Part shown: one piece after another, positions 42,027-49,454 of the stretch | Layout of the letters: the number at the start of each line of letters is the position of its first letter | Numbering within the stretch: the stretch's first letter is position 1 | Assembly (NCBI RefSeq): GCF_001552555.1 | Contig: NZ_BCRK01000023.1 | Coordinates: 1 to 49,508 of the forward strand | Length of the DNA: 49,508 nucleotides | Origin: Nocardiopsis trehalosi NBRC 14201 | Lineage (GTDB): Bacteria > Actinomycetota > Actinomycetes > Streptosporangiales > Streptosporangiaceae | Direction: 5' to 3' | The notes under the pieces: generated by a model | What the model was told of the DNA's origin: nothing | What the model saw: the letters and a program-made list of their open reading frames with translations, nothing else | Database searches by the model: none | Position numbers and translations under genes: made by a program

Positions 42027-44156
42027 ATGCGAGGTCCAGAGCCGTCCGGCCCCCAGCGCCCCGAAGGAGCGCCGCGCCCCGCCCCCCGCCCCCGGTCCGA
42101 GGGCGCCGCCGGGCCGGCGTCCGGCGGCGGCCCCCTGTGGTTCGGTGGCGACTACACCCCCGAGCAGTGGCCCGAGGACGCGCAGGCGGAGGACGCGGCA
42201 CTGATGCGCCGCGCCGGGGTCACCCTGGCCACGGTCGGCGTGTTCGCCTGGCCGCTGATCGAACCCGCCGAAGGGCGCTACACCTTCGCCTGGCTCGACG
42301 GGGTGCTCGACCGCCTGCACCGCAACGGGGTGCGGGCCGCCCTCGCCACCCCCACCGCGTCACCGCCCCTGTGGTTCTCCGCCGCGTACCCCGACACCCT
42401 GCCGGTCACCGCCGACGGCGTCCGGATCACCCCCGGCAGCCGCGACGCCTACTGCGTCTGCGCCCCCGCCTACGCCGAGGCGTCGGTCCGGGTGGCCGCC
42501 GCCCTGGCCGACCGCTACGCGGACCACCCCGCCCTGGCCCTGTGGCACGTCCACAACGAGTACGGCACCTGGTGCCACTGCGACCACGTCGCCCGCGCCT
42601 TCCGCGACTGGCTGCGGGACCGCTACGGCGGGCTGGACGCCCTCAACGACGCGTGGACCACCGCGTTCTGGGGCCGCCGCGTCACCGACTGGGCGCAGGT
42701 GCTCCCGCCGCGCACCACGCAGTACCGGTCCGATCCGGGCCACGTGCTCGACTTCCGCCGGTTCCTGTCCGACGCGATGCTGGGCGCCTACCGCGCCCAG
42801 CGCGACGTGCTGCGCGCCCGCACCCCCGGCGTCCCGGTGACCACGAACTTCGCGTTCGGCGACTGGGTCCCGGTCGACCCGTGGCGGTGGGCCCCGCACC
42901 TGGACCTGGTGGCGGTCGACCACTACCCCGACCGGCCGGGCCGGGCCGCCGCCGAGCAGACCGCGTTCGCCGCCGACCTCGCCCGCTCCTGGGCGCGCGC
43001 CGGCGCGGCGGCGCGCGCCCCGGACGGCGCGGCCCCCGCTGCGGACCGCCCCGCCCACCCGTGGGTGGTGATGGAGCAGGCCGCGGGCGTCGTCTACACC
43101 GGGGGCCGGGTCGTGCCGAAGGCGCCGGGCGAACTGGTCCGGCACGGCCTCGGCCACGTCGCCCGCGGTTCGCTGGGGGCCCTGTTCTTCCAGTGGCGGG
43201 AGTCGCGGGGCGGCGCCGAGCAGTGGATCTCCGGCATGGTGCCGCACGCCGGACCCGGCTCCGCGGTGTTCCGGGAGGTGTGCGACCTCGGGGCGCTGCT
43301 CGCCCGGCTGGGCGGGGCGCGCGACGCCGAGGTGGCGGCCGACGCCGCCGTGGTGTGGGACCCGGAGTGCCAGTGGGCGCTGGGCCTGCCCTCGCTGCCG
43401 GCCCCCGGTCTCGACCACACCGGTGCCGCCGCCCAGGCGCACCGCGTCCTGTGGCGGTCGGGGCGCACGGTCGAGTTCACCGCGCCGGACGCCGTGCCGC
43501 CGCGGGTCCCGCTGCTGGTGGTGCCCGCGCTGTACCTCACCTCCGACACGGCGGCGGAGCGGCTGGCCGCCCACACCGAGGCGGGCGGCACCCTCGTCGT
43601 GACCCACCTCAGCGGCCTGGCCGACCCGCGCGGCACCGTGCGCACCGGCGGGTACCCGGGCGCGCTGCGCGGCCTGCTCGGCGTGCGCGTGGAGCGGTTC
43701 CATCCGCCGGCGCCCGGAGAGGAGGTCCCGCTGTCGGAGCCCGGGTACGGCACGGGGCGGCGGTGGGGCGAGCACGTGCACACCACCGGCGCCGAGGCCG
43801 TGGTCCGCTACACCGGCGGCCCGCTCGCGGGGTGCCCGGCGGTCACCCGCCACCGGTTCGGGACGGGCATCGCCTGGTACCTGTCGACCGGCCTGTCCGA
43901 CGCGGGCCTGGCCCGGCTCCTGGCCGACGCCGCCGGCCCGGGGCCGGGCCGGCCGCCCGGCCTGGAGGTCGTGCGGCGCCGCGCCCCCGGCGAGGCGTGG
44001 GCGTTCGTGCTCAACCACACCGAGGCGGCGCACCCGGTGGCGGCTGCGGACGCGGGGCTGCCGCCGGACGCGGTCGACCTGGTGACCGGCCGCCCCGCGA
44101 CGGGCCTGCGGGTCCCGGCGGGAGGCTGGGCCGTGCTGCACGCCCGGACCGGCTGA
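42027..44156 (+). CDS. GH42 beta-galactosidase
   Basis: A 709-residue intracellular enzyme (no signal peptide). The TIM barrel begins LWFGGDYTPEQWPEDAQ. The acid/base is Glu178 in HVHNEYG, and the nucleophile is probably Glu350 in WVVMEQAAG. Cys residues (CVC near 143, CHC near 183) could contribute the zinc site seen in some GH42 enzymes. The trimerisation domain follows from about 450 (GGTLVVTHLSGL), then a small beta domain (EAWAFVLNHTEAAHPV). In this locus it would remove beta-galactose from xyloglucan side chains. The ATG at 42027 has AAGGAG seven bases upstream, within four bases of the operator. Confidence 0.93.
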   Translation: MRGPEPSGPQRPEGAPRPAPRPRSEGAAGPASGGGPLWFGGDYTPEQWPEDAQAEDAALMRRAGVTLATVGVFAWPLIEPAEGRYTFAWLDGVLDRLHRNGVRAALATPTASPPLWFSAAYPDTLPVTADGVRITPGSRDAYCVCAPAYAEASVRVAAALADRYADHPALALWHVHNEYGTWCHCDHVARAFRDWLRDRYGGLDALNDAWTTAFWGRRVTDWAQVLPPRTTQYRSDPGHVLDFRRFLSDAMLGAYRAQRDVLRARTPGVPVTTNFAFGDWVPVDPWRWAPHLDLVAVDHYPDRPGRAAAEQTAFAADLARSWARAGAAARAPDGAAPAADRPAHPWVVMEQAAGVVYTGGRVVPKAPGELVRHGLGHVARGSLGALFFQWRESRGGAEQWISGMVPHAGPGSAVFREVCDLGALLARLGGARDAEVAADAAVVWDPECQWALGLPSLPAPGLDHTGAAAQAHRVLWRSGRTVEFTAPDAVPPRVPLLVVPALYLTSDTAAERLAAHTEAGGTLVVTHLSGLADPRGTVRTGGYPGALRGLLGVRVERFHPPAPGEEVPLSEPGYGTGRRWGEHVHTTGAEAVVRYTGGPLAGCPAVTRHRFGTGIAWYLSTGLSDAGLARLLADAAGPGPGRPPGLEVVRRRAPGEAWAFVLNHTEAAHPVAAADAGLPPDAVDLVTGRPATGLRVPAGGWAVLHARTG

Positions 44157-44181
44157 CCGCCGCGCGGCCGGACGCGGCGGT
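44156..44181. terminator. Terminator between GH42 and permease B
   Basis: Perfect 9-bp stem ACCGCCGCG / CGCGGCGGT with an eight-base loop. It starts on the last base of the GH42 stop and ends on the first base of the convergent permease stop, so it serves both genes. It is one edge of the locus that interrupts the peptide-type transporter. Confidence 0.75.
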
Positions 44182-45173
44182 CAGCCGGGCACCGCGCCGG
44201 GGCGGCCGGCGGCGGCGCGCGGGTCGAGCCGGGCGGTGGCGGCCTCGCCCGCCAGGTTCGCCGCGATGACGACGGCGCCGGTCACCAGCACCACCCCCAG
44301 CAGGACCGGGTAGTCCTGGGCGCGCGCCGCGTCCAGGGCGAGCCGCCCCATACCGGGCCAGGCGAAGACGACCTCGATCGCGTAGGCCCCGGCCAGCGCC
44401 TGCGCCGTGCCGACCCCGAACCGGGCCGCGAACGGCACCAGGCCGGGGCGCAGCACGTGCCGCACCGCCACGGTCCAGGGCGCCACGCCGCGCGCGCGGG
44501 CGGCGACGACGTGCGGCGACCCGCGCACCCGCGCGACCCCGGTCTGCACGAGCCGCACGTACACCCCGAAGTGGTGGCCGAAGGCGAGGGCGGCCGCGGG
44601 CAGCACCAGCGACGACGCGACGGCGGCGGCGGTCGGCGGCGCCCCCGGGCGGCCGAGGCCGCCCGACGGGAACCAGCCCAGCCGGACCGAGAACACGTAG
44701 AGCAGCAGCAGCGCCCCGACGAACCCCGGGGTGCCGCCGAGCACGAAGACCGCCAGCTCGATGCCGCGCCGCAGCGCCGCGCTGCGGGTCGACCCGGCGA
44801 CCAGGCCGACCGCGACCGCGCCGACCAGGCCGAGGACGGTGGCCGCCGCCGTGAGCAGCAGCGTCCACGGCAGCGCCGCGCCGATCTCGGCCGCCACGGG
44901 GCGGCCGTGCAGGTACGAGGCGCCGAGGTCGCCGCGGAGGACGCCGCCGAGCCAGTCGGCGTAGCGGACCGGCAGCGGGGCGTCGAGGCCCATCTCGGCG
45001 CGCCGGGCGGCGACCAGCTCCTCGGGCACCGGCCGCCCGCCGGAGCGGGCCTCCAGCACGGCCCGCGCCGGGTCGCCGGGGGCGAGGTCCAGGGCGAGGA
45101 AGCAGAACACCGACAGGCCGGCCGCGACCAGCACCGCCGACACCAGGCGGCGGACGAGCGGGCGCGCGGTCAC
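44181..45173 (-). CDS. Peptide/nickel-type ABC transporter permease (DppB/NikB-like)
   Basis: A 330-residue permease. The first helix (about 9-28) is followed by a periplasmic region typical of DppB (DLAPGDPARAVLEARSGGRPVPEEL, MGLDAPLPVRYADWLGGVLRGDLGASYLHGRPV) and five more helices. The coupling loop is RARGVAPWTVAVRHVLRPGLVPFAARFG, and the C-terminus has FAWPGMGRLALDAARAQDYPVLLGVVLV. A C-type permease normally follows directly, but here the convergent GH42 gene follows. The partner is probably at 25960. The GTG at 45173 lies 46 bases after the VOC gene. Confidence 0.92.
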   Translation of the reverse strand: MTARPLVRRLVSAVLVAAGLSVFCFLALDLAPGDPARAVLEARSGGRPVPEELVAARRAEMGLDAPLPVRYADWLGGVLRGDLGASYLHGRPVAAEIGAALPWTLLLTAAATVLGLVGAVAVGLVAGSTRSAALRRGIELAVFVLGGTPGFVGALLLLYVFSVRLGWFPSGGLGRPGAPPTAAAVASSLVLPAAALAFGHHFGVYVRLVQTGVARVRGSPHVVAARARGVAPWTVAVRHVLRPGLVPFAARFGVGTAQALAGAYAIEVVFAWPGMGRLALDAARAQDYPVLLGVVLVTGAVVIAANLAGEAATARLDPRAAAGRPGAVPG

Positions 45174-45219
45174 GGCCGCCCGCCCCCGGGCCCGCCCGCC
45201 CGGGGCGCGGCCGCCCCGC

Positions 45220-45606
45220 TCACGCCCGCAGCTCGATCAGGTCCCACCGGTTGCCGTAGAGGTCGCGGAAGACCGCCACGGTGCCGTAGGACTCGCGGCG
45301 CGGCTCCTCCTCGAACTCCACCCCGGCGGCCGCCATGCGGGCGTGGTCGCGGGCGAAGTCGTCGGTGTGCAGGAACAGGCCGACACGGCCGCCGGTCTGG
45401 TCGCCGACCCGTTCGCCCTGCCCGGGGGTGGCGGCGCGGGCGAGCAGCACGGCGGCGTCCCCGGCGCCGGGCGGGGCGACGACGACCCAGCGGCGGCCGC
45501 CGCCGAGGTCGGTGTCCTCGCGCAGGTCGAAGCCGAGCCGGCCGACGTAGAAGTCGATCGCCTCGTCGTAGTCGCGGACGAGCAGGGCGACGAGTCCCAG
45601 GTGCAT
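45220..45606 (-). CDS. VOC-superfamily (glyoxalase/bleomycin-resistance-like) protein
   Basis: A 128-residue protein with two beta-alpha-beta-beta-beta repeats: LGLVALLVRDYDEAIDFYVGRLGFDLREDTDLGGGRRWVVVAPPG and GLFLHTDDFARDHARMAAAGVEFEEEPRRESYGTVAVFRDLYGNRWDLIEL. Family metal ligands would include His3, His79 and Glu126. The exact reaction is unknown; relatives are isomerases, dioxygenases and drug-binding proteins. It sits between the binding protein and permease B of the transporter. The ATG at 45606 follows GAGAGGA. Confidence 0.88.
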   Translation of the reverse strand: MHLGLVALLVRDYDEAIDFYVGRLGFDLREDTDLGGGRRWVVVAPPGAGDAAVLLARAATPGQGERVGDQTGGRVGLFLHTDDFARDHARMAAAGVEFEEEPRRESYGTVAVFRDLYGNRWDLIELRA

Positions 45607-45705
45607 GCGCGGGGTCCTCTCAGCGGGCGGGTGCGGGGCACCCGGGGGCGGCGGGGCGGGGCGGCAGTGGGGCGGGGTCGGCAGCGGGGCGGGGGCGCGG
45701 GGCCG

Positions 45706-47286
45706 TCACCCCTCGTACGACCACTCCTCGGCGTTCCAGAAGAACCCGTACCCGTGGTGGGCCAGTGTGCGCCGCTCGACGCCGCGCAGGTCGGCGGGGA
45801 CCGCGTTGACGGCGTCGAGGTAGGCGACGAACACGTACGGCGGGTTCGCGGCGATGGCCCGCTGGAAGTCGGCGTAGGCGTCGGCGCGGACGGCGGGGTC
45901 GGCGGTGGAGCGCCCCCGGTCGAGCGCGTCGTCGGCGGCGTCGTCGGCGTAGCTCCCGTAGTTGGACCCGCCCTCGGCGAGCGCCTCGGAGGAGTGGAAG
46001 GGGCCGTAGAGGGAGCCGTCCGGGTCGTAGGGCGTGCCCCAGCCGATCAGGAAGGCGTCGACGGCGGCCCAGTCGACGGCGTCGCGCGGCCGGGGGTCGG
46101 CCGTGACGTCGAACCCCTGCTCGCGGAGCTGGGTGGCGAGCACTTCCACCATGGCGGTGCGGACGCCGTCCTCGGCGAAGGTGGTGAGGTCGAAGGCGAC
46201 GCGTTCGCCGTCCTTGGCCCAGACGCCGTCCTCGCCGCGGCGGTACCCGGCCTCGGTCATGGTGCGCTCGGCCCGCTCGGGGTCGTGGACGGCGTCGGCG
46301 GCGTCCACGCGGTAGGGGCTGAGGTCGAGCGGCCCGGCGGCGGGGGTCCCGTAGCCGTTCAGGACGGCGCTGATGACGGCCTCGCGGTCGACGGCGTACC
46401 CCATGGCGATGCGCGGTGCGGGGTCGGCGCAGTCGGCGTCGAGGTAGCAGTGGTCCGGCCCGGTGTTGAACATGATCGCCCGGTAGTCGGCGGTGGGCGC
46501 CACCTCCACGCGGTGGCGGTCGCCGCCCTGGAAGTCGCGGACCTGGCGGGGTTCCAGGGCGGCGGCGTCGACCTCGCCGTTCTGCAGCCGCATGAGGCGG
46601 GTGGCGGCGTCGGGCACGTAGGCGACCGTGATGCCGTCGAGCCCGGGAGCGCCCCCGTAGTAGTCGGGGAAGGCGCTGAGGGCGGCGTACTCACCGTGCC
46701 GCCACTCGTCCAGCCGGAACGGGCCGGTGCCCACGGGGGCGGCGCCGAACGCGGGGTCGTCGATGCCGGGGCCGGCCAGCAGGTGCTCGGGCAGGACGCC
46801 GTTCGACAGCGTGTCGAGCAGGGCGGGGACGGGGGTGGCGAGTTCGATGACGACGGTGTGGTCGTCCTCGGCGCGCACCTCCTCGACGGCGGCGAACTTG
46901 TTGCTGGTGGCGAAGTCCCCGTCGCGCACGGCCTCCACGGTGAACACGACGTCGTCGGCGGTGAACGGTGCGCCGTCGTGCCAGGTGACGCCCTCGCGCA
47001 GGTCGAAGGTGTAGGTGCGCTCGTCCTCGCTGACCGTCCAGTCCTCGGCGAGGGCGGGGACGACCTCGTTGTCGGCGTCGTGGCCGGTGAGGCCGCGGAA
47101 GACGAGTTCGGTCACCGGGTCGAGGTGCTCGTCGACCAGGGCGGGGTTGAACTCCTCGGGCTCGTCGCCGATCGCGTAGGTGAGGGTGGCGTCGGCGGCG
47201 CCGCCCGCGGCGGGGCCGGCGCAGCCGGCGGCGGCCGCCAGGGCCAGGCACGCGGCCAGAGCGGGCAGGGGCGGGGTCCGCGTCAC
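45706..47286 (-). CDS. Peptide/nickel/oligosaccharide ABC transporter binding lipoprotein (SBP_bac_5)
   Basis: A 526-residue extracellular binding protein of the DppA/OppA family. The lipoprotein signal ends in LAAAAGCAG (Cys about 22). Family segments are visible: VTELVFRGLTGHDADNEVVPALAEDWTVSEDERTYTFDLREGVTWHDGAPFTADDVVFTVEAV and YGTPAAGPLDLSPYRVD. The GTG at 47286 follows AGGAGG. A 14-bp palindrome lies 21 bases upstream. The substrate is not decided by sequence; members carry peptides, metals or oligosaccharides. It is first in the minus-strand order binding protein-VOC-permease B. Confidence 0.92.
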   Translation of the reverse strand: MTRTPPLPALAACLALAAAAGCAGPAAGGAADATLTYAIGDEPEEFNPALVDEHLDPVTELVFRGLTGHDADNEVVPALAEDWTVSEDERTYTFDLREGVTWHDGAPFTADDVVFTVEAVRDGDFATSNKFAAVEEVRAEDDHTVVIELATPVPALLDTLSNGVLPEHLLAGPGIDDPAFGAAPVGTGPFRLDEWRHGEYAALSAFPDYYGGAPGLDGITVAYVPDAATRLMRLQNGEVDAAALEPRQVRDFQGGDRHRVEVAPTADYRAIMFNTGPDHCYLDADCADPAPRIAMGYAVDREAVISAVLNGYGTPAAGPLDLSPYRVDAADAVHDPERAERTMTEAGYRRGEDGVWAKDGERVAFDLTTFAEDGVRTAMVEVLATQLREQGFDVTADPRPRDAVDWAAVDAFLIGWGTPYDPDGSLYGPFHSSEALAEGGSNYGSYADDAADDALDRGRSTADPAVRADAYADFQRAIAANPPYVFVAYLDAVNAVPADLRGVERRTLAHHGYGFFWNAEEWSYEG

Positions 47287-47307
47287 GGCTCCTCCTATTG
47301 CAAAGTC

Positions 47308-47321
47308 TTCGCAATTGCGAA
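47308..47321. promoter_or_regulatory. Palindromic operator candidate for the SBP_bac_5 gene
   Basis: TTCGCAATTGCGAA is a perfect 14-bp palindrome 21 bases upstream of the binding-protein start. A related half-site, TTGCAAAG, overlaps the Shine-Dalgarno side. It differs from the ROK operators of the neighbouring locus, so this transporter is probably controlled separately. Confidence 0.6.
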
Positions 47322-47461
47322 CCCTACGCTCCGGAGATCCCCCGGTCGACGCCCGCATGTGGCCAAAGCGCTGACGACCCGCCCGGCCGGACCGTACGTT
47401 GAGGTGCGGGTGCATGACGCTCCGTGAACGATCACCCCTGCGGCGGACGGAGGGCGGACCG

Positions 47462-48913
47462 GTGCGATGGGTGTGGCGCGCGGACTCCGGCGCCTTCAAG
47501 GCCGAGTACGCCGCCGTCGTGATGCTCGTCGCCGTGGTCACCGCGGCCGTGGTGACCATGGGCATCCCCACCGATGTCAGCGCCCTCTACGACACCGCGC
47601 TGTGCCGGGTGGCGGGCGACGACGACTGCCCCACCGGCGCCGACGACGGCCCGGCCGGCGACCCCGCCGACCCCGCCCCCGATCCCACGGACGGCGCCAC
47701 CGGCAGCGCCACCGAGGGCGCAACCGACCCCTCGCCCGACCCGTCGGCGTCCGACGGCGCCGAGGAGCCGGAGTCGGTCTTCAACGACCCGATGATCGAC
47801 CCCGACGTCGCGGCCGCCGACCAGGAGTTCCGCGACGCCGAGGACGCCCACGCCGCCGCGCAGGCCGACTACGACGGCCTCGACGACGAGCTGCTGTCCC
47901 TGCTCGGCGAGATCCTCGGCATCGAGGACGCGCGCAAGTGCCTCACCGAGGGCGACCTCATGGCCTGCCTGTGGACCGTCGTCGGCCTGGCCCCCTGGGG
48001 CAAGGGCGCCAAGCTCGTCTCCAAGAGCCCCAAGATCCTGCGGCTGTGGAACCGGTGGCGGCGCGCCGGCTCCACGCTCGACTCCGCCCAGGAGCGCCTC
48101 GACAACGCGTCGGCCGCGCGCAGCCGCCTGCTCCGCCAGTGCGAGGCCAACAGCTTCACCGCCGACACCCCGGTGCTGATGGCCGACGGCACCCGGCTGC
48201 CCATCGCCGAGGTCGAGATCGGCGACGACGTCCTGGCCACCGACCCCGCCACCGGCGCCACCGGGCCCCGCGAGGTCACCGCGCTGATCACCGGCACCGG
48301 CCGCAAGGACCTGGTGCACCTCACCGTCAACGCCGGCGGCCGGACGGCGGGCGTGGTCACCGCCACCGCCGACCACCCGTTCTGGGACGCGGGCGCGGGC
48401 GCCTGGACCACCGCGGGCGACCTCCGCTCGGGCGACCTGCTGCGCACCCCCGACGGCGGCCGGGCGACCGTGGCCGCCGCCTCGCCCGTGACCGTGCCGA
48501 CGACCGTCCACAACCTGTCGGTCGGCGACCCGCACACCTACTACGTCGCGGTCGGCGGCGCCGAGCTGCTGACCCACAACGCGGGTCCCGGGTGCGGGGA
48601 CATCTGGATGGACCCCCACCGCGTCGAGCACCACTTCAAGCACGCCGCCGACTTCGGTGTCACCGGGAAATGGGGTAAGCAGACCAGGCAGGAGTACATC
48701 GAGGCCCTGGGACACTTCATGCGCAGCCCCAACAACACCAAGATCACCGGCACGTTCCGCGGGCAGCCGGCCCACCACTACGTCGACCCCGACACCGGGC
48801 AGCACGTCTCGGTCGCCGCCGACGGCCCCGAGGTCGGCAAGGTCCTCGGCGCGTGGAAGAGCGACCCCGGAACCGACCAGCTGGAGTACCTGCTCCGGGA
48901 CGGGGTGCTCTGA
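47462..48913 (+). CDS. Polymorphic toxin: prepilin-like N-terminus, HINT protease, colicin-D-like RNase
   Basis: A 483-residue multidomain protein. Residues 10-16 read GAFKAEY, the Gly-x4-Glu-Tyr mark of Flp/TadE prepilins, followed by one hydrophobic helix (17-35). An acidic Pro/Asp-rich linker covers 50-125 and a coiled or helical part 115-225 includes ACLWTVVGLAPWGKGAK. The HINT domain (227-373) has Cys227, NSFTADTPVLMADG, TADHPFWD and terminal THN373, where self-cleavage should free the last 110 residues. That tip (HHFKHAADFGV, then GTFRG, HHYVDPDTG, LGAWK) resembles colicin D, a tRNA-Arg anticodon nuclease; Lys393, His394 and Trp465 fit its key residues. The GTG at 47462 has GGAGGG seven bases upstream. 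Confidence 0.85.
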   Translation: MRWVWRADSGAFKAEYAAVVMLVAVVTAAVVTMGIPTDVSALYDTALCRVAGDDDCPTGADDGPAGDPADPAPDPTDGATGSATEGATDPSPDPSASDGAEEPESVFNDPMIDPDVAAADQEFRDAEDAHAAAQADYDGLDDELLSLLGEILGIEDARKCLTEGDLMACLWTVVGLAPWGKGAKLVSKSPKILRLWNRWRRAGSTLDSAQERLDNASAARSRLLRQCEANSFTADTPVLMADGTRLPIAEVEIGDDVLATDPATGATGPREVTALITGTGRKDLVHLTVNAGGRTAGVVTATADHPFWDAGAGAWTTAGDLRSGDLLRTPDGGRATVAAASPVTVPTTVHNLSVGDPHTYYVAVGGAELLTHNAGPGCGDIWMDPHRVEHHFKHAADFGVTGKWGKQTRQEYIEALGHFMRSPNNTKITGTFRGQPAHHYVDPDTGQHVSVAADGPEVGKVLGAWKSDPGTDQLEYLLRDGVL

Positions 48914-49209
48914 TGGCCGACCCGGCCGGCCCGGCGGGCACCGCCCCGTTCCGCGCGTGCATGCGCGCCTTCCTCGACGGCCGCCTGGAGCCCGGCGAGT
49001 TCTCCCGGGTGTTCTTCGACCTCGCCCGCACCTCCTCCGGCCTGGCCCGCGAGCCCTACCTGCTGCTGAACCGCGGCATGCACCTCGCCGAGTGCTACAC
49101 CGACCGCCCCGACCAGGTCGGCGGCGGCCTCATCGGCGCCGACGAGCTGCGCGCGGGCGTCGCCGAGGTCGCCGCCGAACTCGACGCGCTCGAAGGGCGG
49201 GCACCGTGA
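48913..49209 (+). CDS. Probable immunity protein 1 (colicin D immunity-like)
   Basis: A 98-residue acidic helical protein. FRACMRAFLDGRLEPGEFSRVFFDL near the start and AECYTDRPDQVGGGLIGADELRAGVAEVAAEL near the end follow the pattern of colicin D immunity proteins as I recall them (a short 'Phe-x-x-Gly-x-Ile-x-x-x-Glu-Phe' helix, then an acidic segment). Its ATG shares one base with the toxin stop (TGATG), so the two are made together. The expected role is to mask the basic RNase site of the toxin tip. Confidence 0.75.
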   Translation: MADPAGPAGTAPFRACMRAFLDGRLEPGEFSRVFFDLARTSSGLAREPYLLLNRGMHLAECYTDRPDQVGGGLIGADELRAGVAEVAAELDALEGRAP

Positions 49210-49454
49210 GGTCCCTGCACGACGTCCTGCGCGCCTTCACCGAGGACCGGCTGCGCGCCGACGAGTTCGCCCTGCTGTTCACCGCCCTGGCCCCGGCCGT
49301 GCGGCGCGACCCCGAGGGGTGGGGCGCCGGCCCGGCCGAGGCGGCGCTGCTCGCCGAGGTCGACGCGCTGGTGCGGCGGCACGCCGCCGACACCGACGGC
49401 GGCGCCGCGCTGCGCCGCGCGGTGCGCCGGGCCGCGGCCGCGCCGGGCGGCTGA
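49206..49454 (+). CDS. Probable immunity protein 2 (paralogue)
   Basis: An 82-residue protein with the same opening pattern as its neighbour: LHDVLRAFTEDRLRADEFALLFTAL compared with FRACMRAFLDGRLEPGEFSRVFFDL. The GTG start overlaps the previous stop by four bases (GTGA). The C-terminal half is shorter and Arg/Ala-rich rather than acidic, so it may be a decayed copy or an immunity protein for a different toxin variant. No annotated function follows before the window ends; 49455-49508 shows nothing. Confidence 0.65.
   Translation: MRSLHDVLRAFTEDRLRADEFALLFTALAPAVRRDPEGWGAGPAEAALLAEVDALVRRHAADTDGGAALRRAVRRAAAAPGG

Noticed and set aside
39165-42320. Minus-strand open frame of over 1000 codons across GH95
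   Set aside because: It is an Arg/Pro-rich shadow of GH95 in another frame; the true frame has the family motifs and a good start.
26887-44181. Integrase, transposase or attachment-site repeats at the edges of the glycan locus
   Set aside because: No mobile-element gene or matching terminal repeat was seen, so insertion rests only on the split transporter.
47462-48913. HINT domain as an ordinary intein
   Set aside because: No host protein continues after the domain; the order prepilin-linker-HINT-nuclease fits a polymorphic toxin.
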